Shown: positions 17,554-26,730 of the stretch, one piece after another
How the letters are laid out: each line of letters opens with the position of its first letter
Numbering within the stretch: position 1 is the stretch's first letter
Assembly (NCBI RefSeq): GCF_000336915.1
Contig: NZ_AOMD01000021.1
Location: 124,001 to 188,000, forward strand
Direction of reading: 5' to 3'
From: Halococcus saccharolyticus DSM 5350
Lineage (GTDB): Archaea; Halobacteriota; Halobacteria; Halobacteriales; Halococcaceae
DNA: 64,000 nucleotides
Notes under the pieces: model-generated
What the model was told of the DNA's origin: nothing
The model's database searches: none
What the model saw: only the letters and a program-made list of their open reading frames with translations
Translations under genes and position numbers: made by a program

Positions 17554-18387
17554 TCAGACCGGGATGTACTGGTAGACGTATTCGACCAGCCATTGGTGGT
17601 ACGGGACGACGGCGAACAGGAACAGATTCAGTGTACCGTGCATCAGGACGACGAGGACGAGGCTCCGGGTGTACTCGTAGACCAGTCCGAAGAACACCCC
17701 AATGCCCGTCGCAAACAGGATTTCCTGTGGAACTCCATAGCCGGAGTGCATGAATCCGAAGAGGACGCTAGCGACGACGATCCCGATCCCTCTCCCGAAC
17801 CGGTATTCGAACGCGCGTTGGATGATGCCGCGATACAGGAGTTCCTCGACCACGGCGACGAAACCGAACATGACGATCCCGATCAGTAGTAGATTGCCAA
17901 CACTCCACTCCGCAACGAGCGGAACGGGATCGAGAAGCGAGTACTCGACGACACCGAGGCCAGCGCTCAGTGGAAGGACGATGGGTGCCACGAGAAGGGC
18001 ACGCAGTCCGCCGATCGAGAGATCGGTTTCCGGCCGGGACGTCGCAACGAGGTACCCCGCCGGAATGAACGGCCCATAGATGAGTGGGAGCCAGTAGAGG
18101 GTAGTTTCGAAGAACACCGGCATGCCGAGGTTGACGAGACGGAACACGGGGACGAGCGCGAGTGCCTGGAACAAGCCTGCATCCCGTCCGACGAGAAGCG
18201 GACCCAACACACAGAGGACGAGCGTGACGAGATACCCCCAGAGTGCGTACTCCAGCGCACCGTAGAAGACGGCCGTCTCGCTCCCGACGATGTTGAGAAC
18301 GAGGAGCGTGACGAAAACACCCGTAAGATTTAATCCTCGCTTTTGCAAATACTCCGATGGGTTTTGGCGAACGGCGTCGAAGCTCAT
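17554..18387 (-). CDS. CPBP family intramembrane metalloprotease
   Basis: A 277-residue polytopic membrane protein with about eight hydrophobic segments and the three CPBP (CAAX protease/bacteriocin-processing, Abi) motifs: EELLYRGIIQRAFEYR, FGFMHSGYG, and HGTLN near the C-terminus. The Glu pair and the two His are the expected metal and catalytic residues. Family members include type II CAAX prenyl proteases and bacteriocin self-immunity proteins; archaeal substrates are mostly unknown. ATGs at 18417, 18402 and 18387 are possible; I chose MSFDAVRQNP because it gives the usual short cytoplasmic N-terminus. It is divergent from the DUF1616 gene. Confidence 0.87.
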   Translation of the reverse strand: MSFDAVRQNPSEYLQKRGLNLTGVFVTLLVLNIVGSETAVFYGALEYALWGYLVTLVLCVLGPLLVGRDAGLFQALALVPVFRLVNLGMPVFFETTLYWLPLIYGPFIPAGYLVATSRPETDLSIGGLRALLVAPIVLPLSAGLGVVEYSLLDPVPLVAEWSVGNLLLIGIVMFGFVAVVEELLYRGIIQRAFEYRFGRGIGIVVASVLFGFMHSGYGVPQEILFATGIGVFFGLVYEYTRSLVLVVLMHGTLNLFLFAVVPYHQWLVEYVYQYIPV

Positions 18388-18479
18388 ACGATCACGGACC
18401 ATCCACACATACCACATGCTACCTTATCAGCGTACCGGCGACGAAACGAACGACCGAGGGCCCGACGGAGGAGCGGACA

Positions 18480-18983
18480 GTGAACGACGACCATAAGCGC
18501 CTGTTGACACAGGTACTGCTCGCCGTCCTCGTCGTTTCGGTGCTCGCCATCGTCTACTTCTCGTTCACGCCGGAGCAGCGGACCGATCCGTACACCGAGT
18601 TCTACGTGCTGGGACCGGAAGGCAACGCCAGCAACTACTCGGACAACCTCTCCGTGGGGGAGAACAGGGATCTCACCGTCGGCATTTCGAACCACGAGAA
18701 CCGGGAAATGCAGTACACGCTGGTGTTGGAACTCGACAACGAGACGCTCAATACGCGGACCGTCTCGATAGCTGACCAGGAGACGTGGGAGCGAAATCGA
18801 TCGTTCACACCCGAATCATCCGGTCGCAAGCAGCTGCAGCTTCTCCTCTACAGGGGTGAATCCGTCACTCCGGAGTTAGAACCCTATCGCACGTTGCGGT
18901 TGTGGATGACCGTCCAAGAGGCCAGTACCGCCAACAACCGACAGATTCCCGACAGCCGTACGTCCGGCCACCACAACGAATGA
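18480..18983 (+). CDS. Short DUF1616-type membrane-anchored protein
   Basis: A 167-residue protein starting at GTG 18480, with one transmembrane helix (about residues 10-29) and an external domain beginning YTEFYVLGPEGNASNYSDNL, then VGISNHENREMQYTLVLEL, which matches the C-terminal half of DUF1616 proteins. Full-length members have several N-terminal helices, so this is a single-helix version. The family is commonly found in archaeal glycan loci. The stop overlaps the ATG of the GT2 gene by four bases, so the two are translated together. Confidence 0.78.
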   Translation: MNDDHKRLLTQVLLAVLVVSVLAIVYFSFTPEQRTDPYTEFYVLGPEGNASNYSDNLSVGENRDLTVGISNHENREMQYTLVLELDNETLNTRTVSIADQETWERNRSFTPESSGRKQLQLLLYRGESVTPELEPYRTLRLWMTVQEASTANNRQIPDSRTSGHHNE

Positions 18984-19945
18984 CGATGGACCGTTCCGCT
19001 ACCACGACACACACCGAGGGCGATCCGCCAGTCGTCAGCATCGTGGTGGTGAATTGGAACAACTACGACGACACGAGCGAGTGTTTGGACACCCTCACGG
19101 AGCTCTCGTATCCGAACTACCGCGTGGTCGTCGTGGACAACGGCTCGACGGACGGCTCGGGTGAGCGCCTCGCGGCGGGGTTCGATGGATGTGAGTTCGT
19201 GTTCACCGGTCACAATCGGGGCTTCGGCGGGGGCTGCAACGCGGGGATCGAGCGTGCGCTCGCGAACGGGACCGACTACGTACTGCTGCTCAACAACGAC
19301 GCATCCGTGGCTGCCGATACCATCGACGAACTCGTGGCGGTCGCCGACGAGAGCGCCGCGGACATCGTCGGCGCGATGGTCCGCGATCAGTCCGATAAGC
19401 CGATCATCTCCCATCCGAACTGGTATCCGGACATGCTGTTTTACTCGGGCTATCGGGCCAACCTGCCGTTCGTTTCGGACTCCCGTGCGGCGTACGCCGA
19501 CCGGCGCTGGTGGGCGACCGATCGCATCGAGGGGGCGGGCGTGCTTCTCTCGCGAGCGCTCCTTCGAGACCGCCGTGACTCGGTGGGACAGTTCCTCGAC
19601 GAATCGCTGTTCATGTACTGCGAGGAGGTCGAACTCGCGCTGTGGTGTCGAGAGTACGACCGGACGAGCGTCGTCGCCGAACGCGCTCCCGTGGTCCACG
19701 ACGGCGGCAACAGCTCGAACAGAGCCTTCCAGCTCTACTACCTGACGCGGAATCGGGTGCTCATCGCTCATCGGTATCTCTCCGGACCGGCGCGGGTGCT
19801 GTTTGATGTCCTGTACGTGTGTTCGAGGCTCGCCATTGCGGGACGTCACGTCAAGCGAGGGGCGCGGAGGGAAGCGAGAGCGATCCTTCGAGGACTCGCC
19901 GACGGGTATCGACACATCGAAGGACAGGTCGAACGCCCCAGTTGA
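18980..19945 (+). CDS. Glycosyltransferase family 2 (rhamnosyltransferase-like)
   Basis: A 321-residue GT-A transferase. The start VSIVVVNWNNYDDTSECLDT, the DNGSTDGS nucleotide-binding loop, the NRGFGGGCNAGI motif and the LLLNNDASV metal-site equivalent are the pattern of WbbL-like rhamnosyl- and related transferases. A catalytic EE pair appears in YCEEVELALWCREY near residue 217. I use the ATG at 18980 because it overlaps the DUF1616 stop (ATGA); an upstream in-frame ATG at 18902 lies inside that gene. dTDP-rhamnose could be the donor, since the full rml set is in this window, but that is inference. Confidence 0.87.
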   Translation: MTMDRSATTTHTEGDPPVVSIVVVNWNNYDDTSECLDTLTELSYPNYRVVVVDNGSTDGSGERLAAGFDGCEFVFTGHNRGFGGGCNAGIERALANGTDYVLLLNNDASVAADTIDELVAVADESAADIVGAMVRDQSDKPIISHPNWYPDMLFYSGYRANLPFVSDSRAAYADRRWWATDRIEGAGVLLSRALLRDRRDSVGQFLDESLFMYCEEVELALWCREYDRTSVVAERAPVVHDGGNSSNRAFQLYYLTRNRVLIAHRYLSGPARVLFDVLYVCSRLAIAGRHVKRGARREARAILRGLADGYRHIEGQVERPS

Positions 19946-20021
19946 TGGGAAATGAGCTACGTCAGCAGTGTCTGACGAGAGCGACGAACAGTTATTATCC
20001 TTCCTCGACAAATAACAGACG

Positions 20022-20369
20022 ATGCGAGCCATCGTGCATTTCTCTGTTGGCGTCTCCGGAATGTTGCTGATCCTCCTGGTCGTCGAGCGTTCGTTCCGTC
20101 AACAGTTCCTCTTGATATTCGCGAGCGGGCTATGGGCGGTCATCCCGGACCTGGGCTGGCTTTTGCTGCGGGTGGGAACGCCCGAGGCGTCCGTACTCTG
20201 GAAACAGGTGTTCAACTCGGTAGTTGGGTACCTGTTCTGGTTTCATCCCCTCTTGGACGCCATGGAACCTGAAAACAGAGTGTACGAAATGGGGGGAGCG
20301 TTCTCCCTCTTGGGGGTTGCCGTCGTCACGTTCTACCTGCTCAACGACTGGGACGCCGACCGAATCTGA
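20022..20369 (+). CDS. Small membrane protein, possibly YdjM-like
   Basis: A 115-residue protein with three or four hydrophobic segments and conserved-looking His/Asp residues: H6 in MRAIVHFSVG, IPDLGWLLLRVG near residue 41 and FWFHPLLDAMEP near residue 73. This spacing recalls a short version of the YdjM-like membrane hydrolase at 13709-14278, but the match is weak. It lies between a GT2 gene and the first sulfatase-like gene, all on the plus strand, which suggests a glycan-related role. Confidence 0.6.
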   Translation: MRAIVHFSVGVSGMLLILLVVERSFRQQFLLIFASGLWAVIPDLGWLLLRVGTPEASVLWKQVFNSVVGYLFWFHPLLDAMEPENRVYEMGGAFSLLGVAVVTFYLLNDWDADRI

Positions 20370-20474
20370 GTCGGAGGTGTGTGGTCAGCGGTCCGAAGAA
20401 GCGATATACAGACGTCCAGTCGGTTCTCAGCTCGTCAGCTATACGATTGTTTCCCGTTTCTGACTGGTGACTAC

Positions 20475-20483
20475 CTTTATGTA
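20475..20483 (+). promoter_or_regulatory. TATA-like element of the first sulfatase-like gene
   Basis: CTTTATGTA is centred 28 bases before the second in-frame ATG (20507) and only 19 before the first (20498). Leaderless spacing therefore favours the start at 20507. Confidence 0.4.
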
Positions 20484-20506
20484 TTGGCTCGTCGAAAATG
20501 CGTGAC

Positions 20507-21919
20507 ATGGCAGATAACGTCGTCCTCATAGTCCTCGACACGGTCCGAAAGGACTACTTCGAGGAGTTCGCCCCACGTCTCCAGTCGCTTGCCGACGTGT
20601 CGTTCGAACAGTGTCGGTCGGCGAGCTCGACCAGCGTGCCGAGCCACGCCAGCATCATCACTGGAGAACTCCCCCATCAGAACGGCATCCACAGCTTCAA
20701 TCCCGACTACACGGGATTGACGCGATCGGATACATTCCTGGGCGATCTTCCCGATCACCGGCTGCTCGGCGTGAGCGCGAACACGTTTGCGGGCTCGCCG
20801 TTCGGGTTCGACCGACTGTTCGATGCGTTCACCGATGTCTCGTGGACCAGACGTCTCTCCGAGGGGATGGACGTCAAGGAGTACGCGATGATGACCGACA
20901 GCGACGGAGTGCAGTTCTACACCGACTTCCTCGCGACGGCGCTCCGCCGCGACCACACGCTCGCGACACTCATGAACGCCGGACTGGCACAGCTCGACAT
21001 GCTCTTCTCGCACCTCCCGCTCGCCCGTCTTCTGGACGACGGTGCGGCGACCGCGCTCGAAACGGCACGTCGGACGGTGGACGAATCGACGGAGCCATTC
21101 TTCCTCTTTTGCAATCTCATGGAGGCACACACACCCCATCAAAACACTCGCGGATACGATCGATCGCTCCACGACGTGCCCAACGGCTGGAGTTCGACGA
21201 ACGACCTCGATCAGTGGGACATCACGCTGCACGGCTCCACCGGCCACGAGACGGACATCGACCGGTTCCGAGGGCTGTACGGTGCGTCCATCGACTACCT
21301 CGATCGGCAGGTGGCGGCGTTCATTGAGGACGTCCGCGAGAACACTCGCGGTGAGACACGGTTTGTCGTCACCGCCGATCACGGGGAGAATCTCGGATTT
21401 GCGGCGGATGAGGGACTTTTCGGACACAAGAGTAGCCTGACCGAGTCGCTTCTCCACGTTCCGCTCTGCATCGTGAACCCGCCGGACGGGTACGACGAAC
21501 ATGAACGTCGCTACTTTTCACACCTCGAACTCGGGACGTTGATCGCGGGGCTGGCTCGTGGAGAGACGCCGGACGTGTTCGCGGACCGCATCCCAGCGGA
21601 GCTCGTCGGCACGACCAACGTTCCCGACATGCCCAACGAGGAACGCACGTTCTGGGAGCGCGCGATCAGGTGTGTCTACGACGGCGAGACGAAAGTGGTC
21701 TGGGACTCGCTCGGCGAGCGCGCGGCCTACTCGCTCGATCACTCGCGACCCTGCTGGCAGGAACGACGGGACGGCGACGTCACCATCCCCAAGTGGGAGG
21801 CACAGTTTTTCGACGAAGAGATCGGGACATACAAACGACGGGTCGATGCGACTGCTGACGTCTACGCCGAGGTCGACGAGTTCACTCTGGAACGGCTGGA
21901 GACGCTGGGCTATCGCTGA
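20507..21919 (+). CDS. Sulfatase-like hydrolase/transferase (alkaline phosphatase superfamily)
   Basis: A 470-residue AP-superfamily enzyme. The first metal-ligand segment is VVLIVLDTVRKD (D11). The nucleophile region is STSVPSHASIITG, where S43 occupies the position of the modified Cys/Ser of sulfatases and H47 replaces the Arg of C/S-x-P-x-R. The second metal segment is VVTADHGENLG near residue 291, followed by FGHKSSLTESLLHVPL. The C-terminus ends ERLETLGYR, a tail common in sulfatase-like proteins. It is less similar to the five operon enzymes than they are to one another. No signal peptide is visible, so the site of action is open. Confidence 0.88.
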   Translation: MADNVVLIVLDTVRKDYFEEFAPRLQSLADVSFEQCRSASSTSVPSHASIITGELPHQNGIHSFNPDYTGLTRSDTFLGDLPDHRLLGVSANTFAGSPFGFDRLFDAFTDVSWTRRLSEGMDVKEYAMMTDSDGVQFYTDFLATALRRDHTLATLMNAGLAQLDMLFSHLPLARLLDDGAATALETARRTVDESTEPFFLFCNLMEAHTPHQNTRGYDRSLHDVPNGWSSTNDLDQWDITLHGSTGHETDIDRFRGLYGASIDYLDRQVAAFIEDVRENTRGETRFVVTADHGENLGFAADEGLFGHKSSLTESLLHVPLCIVNPPDGYDEHERRYFSHLELGTLIAGLARGETPDVFADRIPAELVGTTNVPDMPNEERTFWERAIRCVYDGETKVVWDSLGERAAYSLDHSRPCWQERRDGDVTIPKWEAQFFDEEIGTYKRRVDATADVYAEVDEFTLERLETLGYR

Positions 21920-24255
21920 GACTCAGCGGATCCATTGTGGTAGTAGACGGTGCTCTCTCCCGTCGTGTACACTTTGCTCCGCTGTGGGAGCTCCAACTCA
22001 TCAAGCGTCGTCGCTGGCGGTCCGTACTGGTTCGTCCAGACGCCGTCAAGGGCCCAGTTGTGACCGACCAAGAACACGTATCCCGGTTCGACACCCGGTG
22101 CGGCGAGTTCCGAGAGCCCGAGCGGTTTTCCGGCTATCGGTTCGATGTCGGTCCACGCTCTACTGGCCCCAGTGATGAGCTGGGGACGATACCAATCTGT
22201 CTGCCGGTTCGCGAACGTGTCGCCGTAGACTTCGATGCCCTCGTGATGGTCGATCATCCAGACGTGTGCCGCGATGTCCGTCTCTTTATATATCATCGTC
22301 TGGGCTCGTGGTGAGTCGGTCTCTGCAAGCCCGTTCTGGTTGGGGACGTTACTCGGGGCGAACCCGCCGAACAGAAGGGTGGCGGCGACGCCGCTGTTGA
22401 GGACGAACAGCACTAGCAACAGGATGCCAAAGACCTGTAGCGCCTCTCGATCCCTGTTCAGGATATGGGATTCGATCGCCCCGATGCCGACGACCGCGAA
22501 GATCACGGTCGTGACGTACGTTATCATCAGCGGCCGCCCGCCGCCCCAGTTGCGCACCATGATCGTCATCCCGAAGATTCCCATCATGGCAGCCGCGAGC
22601 GCGAAGTAGTGGTCGTCGAACTCGATGTCCTCGTTCGATAGCCGACGGTAGAGAACGATGAGCAAGCCGATCGCGATGAGCAGGCCGATCACGAGGTAGA
22701 CGTACTTCGACAACTGGATCGAGAGCGTTCCGTAGTTCTTCTGAATCCGTGCCGCCGTTCGTCCGGAGAACGTCGACCCACCGAGCAACTGGATGTACGA
22801 CTCCCGTGCGTGTTTCGGGAGGAGGTCGAACTTCCTGCCCCCATTCATGTACATGTACCACGTCAACGACGAAACCGAGTAGAAGACCACGAGACTCAGG
22901 GTGATCCGGGTTCTGGAGCGGGTTGCCACCAGTCGTGGTGTCACACTGTCGTCGATCACACCCCGAATATCCACTCCAGCGAGAGCGTCGAACCATCGGA
23001 GAGCAGCGAGCAGTACCAGCGTCACCCCGAAGGCCGCAACGACGTAGTAGGAGGTCCCATAGTGGGACACGACGATGCCGAGGACGAACGCCAGTCCCAG
23101 CGCGGAGGCGACGACGCGCGGGGAATCCCGGTCGCTGATCGCCAGGCCGAACAGCGCAAGGAAGAGTACGGGTGTTGCCGCCCGTCCCGCCGTCGGGTAT
23201 TGCCGGAAGAACGGGTGTGCAAACACGAACACCGAGGCTGCGAGAAAGGCGCGATAGGAATCGGTGTACCGCCGGAACGTGAGAAAGAGCGCGAGCGGAA
23301 TGAACGACACGAAGAAGGGGTTGATGACGTTGTACTGAGTGAGGATGTGAACCCCCGACAGTCGGGCGTAGATCGGATAGAGGACCCCGTTCGGGAGGAG
23401 TTCCGCCGACAGGAGATCCGATCGCACGACACCCGGAGTCCACTGCCTGGCTCGCCAGGTCCGTATCGCGTACGGCTGCCCGCTGTAGCCACTGAACTTC
23501 CAGATCGCCTTGTGATAGAGCACCGCAAGCGCCATCATCCACATTCCGAACGAGTGCCACCGTGTTGGAACCCGTTTCGTGACGATCAGCAAGGGAACCA
23601 ACGCCACGGCGACGAGAACGACGACGAGCAGGAAGGCGTTCCCCGTTCGGTTGAGAAGTTCCACGCCCACGATGCTGAGCAATGGGAGGAGGAGAAGGGC
23701 GAGTGGCACCGGCGAAATACGGGAGACGACCAGGGAGGGAACCGACGCCATCCACTCGAACGCACCGTCATCGCCGTCGTGGGACAGAAACAGGCTCGCC
23801 GGGATCGTCACCGTCCCGTCACGTCGCATCCGGAGCACCAACGCCGCGAGAGTCACATCGAACACCGTCATTGCCGCCGCGAGAGGCACCACCGCCATCG
23901 GCGCGTCGTGGCCGACGAGGGGAAGCGTGACGTTCACGACGAACCCGATCGCCATCACCGACAGCAGGCTTATGCCGAAGGCGTATGTCACGTGTCTCGC
24001 ACCGAGCGAACCGTCCGCGTAGACGAACAACACAGCCAGACCGCCAGGGACGAACGTGAGCGCGAGAACCACTACCGGCGCGCGTAGCTGATCCGGAATC
24101 GGCACACCGAACTCTTGGAGCCCGATCACGACCAGCGCGAGACCGTGGAGTCCGAGCAGCGCCGCAACAGCGGTCCGTTTGTCGATGTCGGTCGGGCCAT
24201 CTGCCCACGCCCGAACTGGCCCGACGTCGCCGGCGAGCAGCGTCTTCACGCTCAT
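21910..24255 (-). CDS. Large polytopic membrane protein, DUF2206/glycosyltransferase-like
   Basis: A 781-residue protein with about 14-16 transmembrane helices and a C-terminal soluble domain of about 120 residues (from roughly residue 655, MIYKETDIAAHVWMIDHHEG). Architecture and local patterns such as RNWGGGRPLMITY resemble DUF2206-type archaeal proteins, which look like GT-C glycosyltransferases or polymer-handling membrane enzymes. A clear catalytic DxD is not visible in the first loop. It is the last gene of the eight-gene operon (4-base overlap with the upstream GT4) and its end overlaps the convergent sulfatase-like gene by ten bases. A lipid-linked sugar transfer or polymerase role is plausible. 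Confidence 0.75.
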   Translation of the reverse strand: MSVKTLLAGDVGPVRAWADGPTDIDKRTAVAALLGLHGLALVVIGLQEFGVPIPDQLRAPVVVLALTFVPGGLAVLFVYADGSLGARHVTYAFGISLLSVMAIGFVVNVTLPLVGHDAPMAVVPLAAAMTVFDVTLAALVLRMRRDGTVTIPASLFLSHDGDDGAFEWMASVPSLVVSRISPVPLALLLLPLLSIVGVELLNRTGNAFLLVVVLVAVALVPLLIVTKRVPTRWHSFGMWMMALAVLYHKAIWKFSGYSGQPYAIRTWRARQWTPGVVRSDLLSAELLPNGVLYPIYARLSGVHILTQYNVINPFFVSFIPLALFLTFRRYTDSYRAFLAASVFVFAHPFFRQYPTAGRAATPVLFLALFGLAISDRDSPRVVASALGLAFVLGIVVSHYGTSYYVVAAFGVTLVLLAALRWFDALAGVDIRGVIDDSVTPRLVATRSRTRITLSLVVFYSVSSLTWYMYMNGGRKFDLLPKHARESYIQLLGGSTFSGRTAARIQKNYGTLSIQLSKYVYLVIGLLIAIGLLIVLYRRLSNEDIEFDDHYFALAAAMMGIFGMTIMVRNWGGGRPLMITYVTTVIFAVVGIGAIESHILNRDREALQVFGILLLVLFVLNSGVAATLLFGGFAPSNVPNQNGLAETDSPRAQTMIYKETDIAAHVWMIDHHEGIEVYGDTFANRQTDWYRPQLITGASRAWTDIEPIAGKPLGLSELAAPGVEPGYVFLVGHNWALDGVWTNQYGPPATTLDELELPQRSKVYTTGESTVYYHNGSAESQR

Positions 24256-25427
24256 CGATCCGGTTCACCTCCAGATCGCCGCGAGTACAACGTACCGACC
24301 GCATCCGCCCGTCGCGACCACTCGAACTCCATCGCCGCGTCCCGCGCGCGCTCGGCGAGGCGTGCCGAGAGTTCGTCGTCCTCGAGCGCGAGCCGAACAC
24401 GCTTCGCGAAGCTGCCTTTCGAGTAGGCGGTCATCGCCGCGCGGCGCTCGACGAGGTGCTCGACGATCGAGGGGCCGGGCGTGACGACCATCGGCTTCCC
24501 CAACGCCGCGTAGTAGAATAGCTTTACCGGCGACGACGACCGTTGAATGGCCGAGACGACCTGTGGGTTGATCAGGACCTGTGACCGCGCCAGCAGGGCG
24601 AACGCTTCGTGGTCCGGGAGGCGGCCGGTGAGTCGGAGACCGTCGACTCCCTCACCGAGCCGCTGTAAACGCCGGTGCTGGGCTCCATCACCGATGACCA
24701 CGAGCTCCGATACCGCTGGCAGACGAGCGACGGCGACGAGTGTCTCGATATCGACCTTCGGGTGAAGCGTCCCGAGGAAGGCGACGCGTCCGGGGACCGT
24801 CGATTCCGTGGCCTCGGGAATCGTCGTCGGGAAGTAGCCGTTCGGAACGACCGTCAGCCGCTCGTCCGGAACTCCCCACGCACGCATCGCGTCCCGCATC
24901 ACGTCGGAAACGACGATGACGTGGGCCGCGCGCTCGACGGCTCTGCGTTCCAGTCGCCGGACGCCGCGCTTGAACGCGGGGGCAAGGCGTGTGTCGACGT
25001 GGTCGAATCGGGAGTACGCGAGGTCGTGCATGTCGAGGACATAGTCCTGACACCCACGGAACGTCCCGACGCCAGCGAGCGTCGAGTGTTCGATCTGGAG
25101 GATCGCGTCGCGGTCTCGGGCGACCCGCCGCGCCGCCGCGGCGACTCTCGCGGCCCTGATGAGTGGGTTCGAGAGCCGAACAGCGACGGGTTCGACGTTC
25201 ACTGCCGCCAATCGTTCCGGGAGGGCCCCCGATGGCTCGGGAACGACGAGGGTCACATCGTGGCCTCGTTCGGCGAGGCCCTGAGCGAGCGCCGAGACGC
25301 GCTCGGTGCCGCCGCTCGGTTCGCCCATATCCCCGCCGTGCGCGATACACAGCGCTCGTTGTCCGGAATCCGGGCTCCAGTCGTCACCGGGCGACGGTGA
25401 CAGCGACTGCTCCGATCGATCACTCAT
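24252..25427 (-). CDS. Glycosyltransferase family 4
   Basis: A 391-residue GT-B enzyme. The first 20 residues are a polar extension, followed by ALCIAHGGDMGEPSGGTERV with the acceptor-side glycine loop. The donor domain shows VAFLGTLHPKVDIETLVAV and VVIGDGAQHRR. The usual E-x7-E region is altered to VSAIQRSSSPVKLFYYAALG. The start overlaps the upstream sulfatase-like gene by eight bases and the stop overlaps the membrane protein by four. It should transfer a sugar to a glycan later modified by the operon enzymes. Confidence 0.86.
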   Translation of the reverse strand: MSDRSEQSLSPSPGDDWSPDSGQRALCIAHGGDMGEPSGGTERVSALAQGLAERGHDVTLVVPEPSGALPERLAAVNVEPVAVRLSNPLIRAARVAAAARRVARDRDAILQIEHSTLAGVGTFRGCQDYVLDMHDLAYSRFDHVDTRLAPAFKRGVRRLERRAVERAAHVIVVSDVMRDAMRAWGVPDERLTVVPNGYFPTTIPEATESTVPGRVAFLGTLHPKVDIETLVAVARLPAVSELVVIGDGAQHRRLQRLGEGVDGLRLTGRLPDHEAFALLARSQVLINPQVVSAIQRSSSPVKLFYYAALGKPMVVTPGPSIVEHLVERRAAMTAYSKGSFAKRVRLALEDDELSARLAERARDAAMEFEWSRRADAVGTLYSRRSGGEPDR

Positions 25428-26730
25428 TGCCGACCACGCCCCGATTCGGACGGCACTCGACCGCCTCCCGTCGTTCCACCGCAGTCGTTCGCGCCGCGTC
25501 GGCGATGGTGACCCGTTCGTGTCGATCGTCGTGCTGTCGCTCGGCCAGCGGTCGCAACGACGAGGCCACCGCCGGGAACTGGGCGGCGACGCTCGTCCGT
25601 TCGTACGGGTCCGACGCGAGATGGTACAGTTCTTCGCCGTCCGTATTCAGTATGTACCGCCAGTGTCGCCCACTGACCGCCGTTTTCTCGCCGTTCTCGG
25701 TCGTGGACGTGACGAAATCGGTACCGAACGCAACCGGATCGAACGACCGGCGCTCCGCGAGCGCAGTAATCACGTTCGGAAGCCGCCGGAGCGAGGTCGG
25801 CGATCGAATGCGTGCTCGCTGCCCGGCGTTCGCAACGAGGAACGGCACGTGCAGGTTCTCCCCGTAGAGCTGGCGTTCGTGGCCGTACGTGCCGTGCTCG
25901 CCGAACGCTTCGCCATGATCGCCATGCACCACGAGTATCGGATCGTCGTCCGCGCAGTCGTGCCACAGCCGGTCGATGAACGCGTCCGTCGACCGGACGC
26001 TGTCGCGATAGGCCTGCCGGAGCCGGGTCTCGACGCGTCCCGGGATGGAGCCCTCGCGGGAGAGCTCGGTGAACGATGCGTAGTACATCCCGAGCGCCGA
26101 GCTCTCGCGGCGGAAGCGACGCGGTGTGATGTACGGCTGGTGGGTGTCGAGGAGAAACACCCACAGAAAGACGGGGCGTGAGGCTGCCGCCAGCCCGGTC
26201 GTGATGGTGTCGTAGAAATCCGTCCACCTGATGAACCACTCGCGCTTGTTGTGCCAGAAGAGGCGGTCGCCGAGCCGCGTACCGTGCAGTCCCCGATCGA
26301 TTCGCTTGAACAGCGGCGGCCCGTACGATTCGAGCGTCTCGCCGTTCACCGCGACGAACCGATCGAACCCCGCGTCGAACGCGGTGCCCTGCGTCCAGGG
26401 GTTCGCCGTGACGCCGATCGTCGCGTACCCTCGGTCGCGAAGTCGCTCCGCAACCGACCGGTGGCGCTGCATGTGACGACGGATGCGGGCACGCTGGCGC
26501 TGCCAGTAATCCTCGCCATCGTCTTCCGCGGGTCGCATCGGTTCGCCGGTGAACGACGCGGGCATCGAAGACGGCGTTCGCGGTCCCGGTGCGATGGCGT
26601 TCTCGAAGACGACTCCCTCCTCGGCCAGCGTATCGAGCGTCGGCGTCAGGGTCGCGGGGTCGCCGTCGAGGAACCCGCAGTGGTCCGCCCGAAGGCTGTC
26701 GACGGTCACCAGCACGATGTTTCGCGTCAT
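25420..26730 (-). CDS. Sulfatase-like enzyme, operon paralogue 5 (Thr52)
   Basis: A 436-residue AP-superfamily enzyme. The first metal segment is LVTVDSLRADHCGF (D11). The active-site region is PGPRTPSSMPASFTG, with T52 at the position of the formylglycine precursor and Met where C/S-x-P-x-R has Arg. The second metal segment is VVHGDHGEAFGEHGTYGHE near residue 272. It is the most divergent of the five operon copies: the YFGFDRGFDRFEDF block of the others is here AFDAGFDRFVAV. There is a four-base overlap with the upstream paralogue and eight with the GT4. No export signal is visible. Confidence 0.88.
   Translation of the reverse strand: MTRNIVLVTVDSLRADHCGFLDGDPATLTPTLDTLAEEGVVFENAIAPGPRTPSSMPASFTGEPMRPAEDDGEDYWQRQRARIRRHMQRHRSVAERLRDRGYATIGVTANPWTQGTAFDAGFDRFVAVNGETLESYGPPLFKRIDRGLHGTRLGDRLFWHNKREWFIRWTDFYDTITTGLAAASRPVFLWVFLLDTHQPYITPRRFRRESSALGMYYASFTELSREGSIPGRVETRLRQAYRDSVRSTDAFIDRLWHDCADDDPILVVHGDHGEAFGEHGTYGHERQLYGENLHVPFLVANAGQRARIRSPTSLRRLPNVITALAERRSFDPVAFGTDFVTSTTENGEKTAVSGRHWRYILNTDGEELYHLASDPYERTSVAAQFPAVASSLRPLAERQHDDRHERVTIADAARTTAVERREAVECRPNRGVVGNE

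Noticed and set aside
22349-23755. 468-codon minus-strand frame inside the DUF2206-like gene
   Set aside because: It overlaps the clear membrane protein in another frame and is Arg-rich without structure.
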